Below are positions 32,778 through 33,400 of a stretch of DNA of 33,400 bases, in pieces. Made by a program: the position numbers and the translations under genes. Under the pieces are notes generated by a model. It searched no databases. It was given only the letters and a program-made list of their open reading frames with translations, and was not told the DNA's origin. The DNA comes from Azolla pinnata. Taxonomy: Eukaryota > Streptophyta > Polypodiopsida > Salviniales > Salviniaceae. The stretch covers positions 27,829 to 61,228 of the forward strand of contig JBBBWG010027723.1 of the NCBI GenBank assembly GCA_037176905.1, written 5' to 3'. The stretch's first letter is position 1. Every line of letters starts with the position of its first letter.

Positions 32778-33112
32778 GCTCTGATACCATGTAAAGAATT
32801 CTGCACTAACTGACATGGTTTCAAATCCATCACAAGTCTTTGAAAGACTGTCAATAAATGTGGTTGGTGGGCTCTCTGTAGCAGCCAGATTCCCCACCCA
32901 AAGTACATACAGGCCGGTATTCACTAACCTGAGTGGATCGATCGATATATTCCTCGGACCTCGACTGCAGACTGCTACTGGACACCAATAATTGATCATA
33001 ACCGTCGGCTTGAGATCGATCGACCCTCTTCGAGGGTCGCGGTCGGTCTCAGTTCTCTGGAGTCTCTAGAACCTTCTGGAATCTTTTCGGGATTCCCGGA
33101 AGCATTCTAACA
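32778..33112 (-). mobile_element. Copia-type LTR with tRNA-Met primer binding site (minus orientation)
   Basis: On the minus strand, TGGTATCAGAGC (32789-32778) is the standard plant copia primer binding site, complementary to initiator tRNA-Met. It directly follows a candidate LTR that ends in CA (32791-32790) and begins TGTTAGAATG at 33112, about 323 bp long. The LTR shares gaaggttctaga (33076-33065) with the + orientation LTR nearby, at a comparable distance from its 5' end. I recognise no intact gag or pol below 32778, so this is a remnant or a short non-autonomous element. Confidence 0.6.
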
Positions 33113-33137
33113 ATCCTCTCGAGGAATACATTCCTTG

Positions 33138-33165
33138 AACCCTAAAAAACCCCTAAACCCTAAAT
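33138..33165. other. Telomere-like / telo-box sequence
   Basis: Three degenerate CCCTAAA units occur in a row (accctaaaaaacccctaaaccctaaa, split across 33140-33165). AAACCCTAA is known as a telo-box in plant promoters and also occurs as interstitial telomeric remnants. Which applies here cannot be told. Confidence 0.5.
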
Positions 33166-33308
33166 GCGCTACTTAGAATCACATGAATCAATAGGTCATA
33201 CATATCTACACACACATGCATACATGACATACATACACACACATCTATGTGATATATCCAAACTTCACCTACATACATATCAAATCGATACATACATGCA
33301 CACCTATA

Positions 33309-33311
<3 letters not shown>

Positions 33312-33346
<35 letters not shown>

Positions 33347-33400
33347 TACATACATACATACATACATACATACATACATACATACATACATACATACATA
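33312..33400. repeat. (CA)n and (CATA)n microsatellites at the window end
   Basis: A CA run (about 33312-33341) passes into CATA tetranucleotides that continue to the last base, so the array extends beyond the window. Looser acacatacatac sequence starts near 33200. Confidence 0.95.

Overview
This is nuclear DNA from a land plant. The evidence is three plant gene types (a KUP/HAK/KT potassium transporter, a plant-style PRP40 splicing factor and a PLS-class pentatricopeptide protein), GT-AG introns, Ty1/copia-type LTRs and abundant satellite and microsatellite DNA. The single-exon PPR gene would fit a non-seed plant (moss, liverwort or lycophyte) as well as a seed plant, and the species cannot be named from the sequence.

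Layout. 1-2972: the 3' half of a KUP/HAK/KT potassium transporter on the + strand. Two exons are visible, separated by a 1.4-kb intron that carries a 62-bp minisatellite. 2970-6060: its repeat-rich 3' flank, a diverged satellite of about 190 bp, and a run of A-rich and trinucleotide microsatellites. 6215-16354: a complete PRP40 gene on the + strand. I could assemble it as 29 coding exons that keep phase throughout (3159 nt, 1052 aa), with two WW domains, a series of FF domains and a charged tail. One intron has a GC-AG boundary. 16355-20380: about 4 kb with no gene I can support. 20442-21992: an intronless PPR protein whose C-terminus stops inside the E region. 22000-24830: no supported gene, apart from a small duplicated motif.

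24831-33400 is accessory, repeat-dominated DNA. It holds a roughly 700-bp element with terminal inverted repeats and an internal 96-bp tandem array; a GC-rich five-copy array of a 170-190-bp unit that runs into a low-complexity minus-strand reading frame; GATC-rich repeats; a 16-copy 32-bp array; a diverged repeat field; a TTGAC (W-box-like) cluster; remnants of two copia-type LTRs in opposite orientation, one with a clear initiator-tRNA-Met primer binding site; and CA/CATA microsatellites running off the end.

The three recognised genes have unrelated jobs (potassium transport, pre-mRNA splicing, probably organellar RNA processing) and are simply neighbours. I see no new multi-gene system. 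The most unusual material is in the splice-site details of PRP40 and in the structured repeats.
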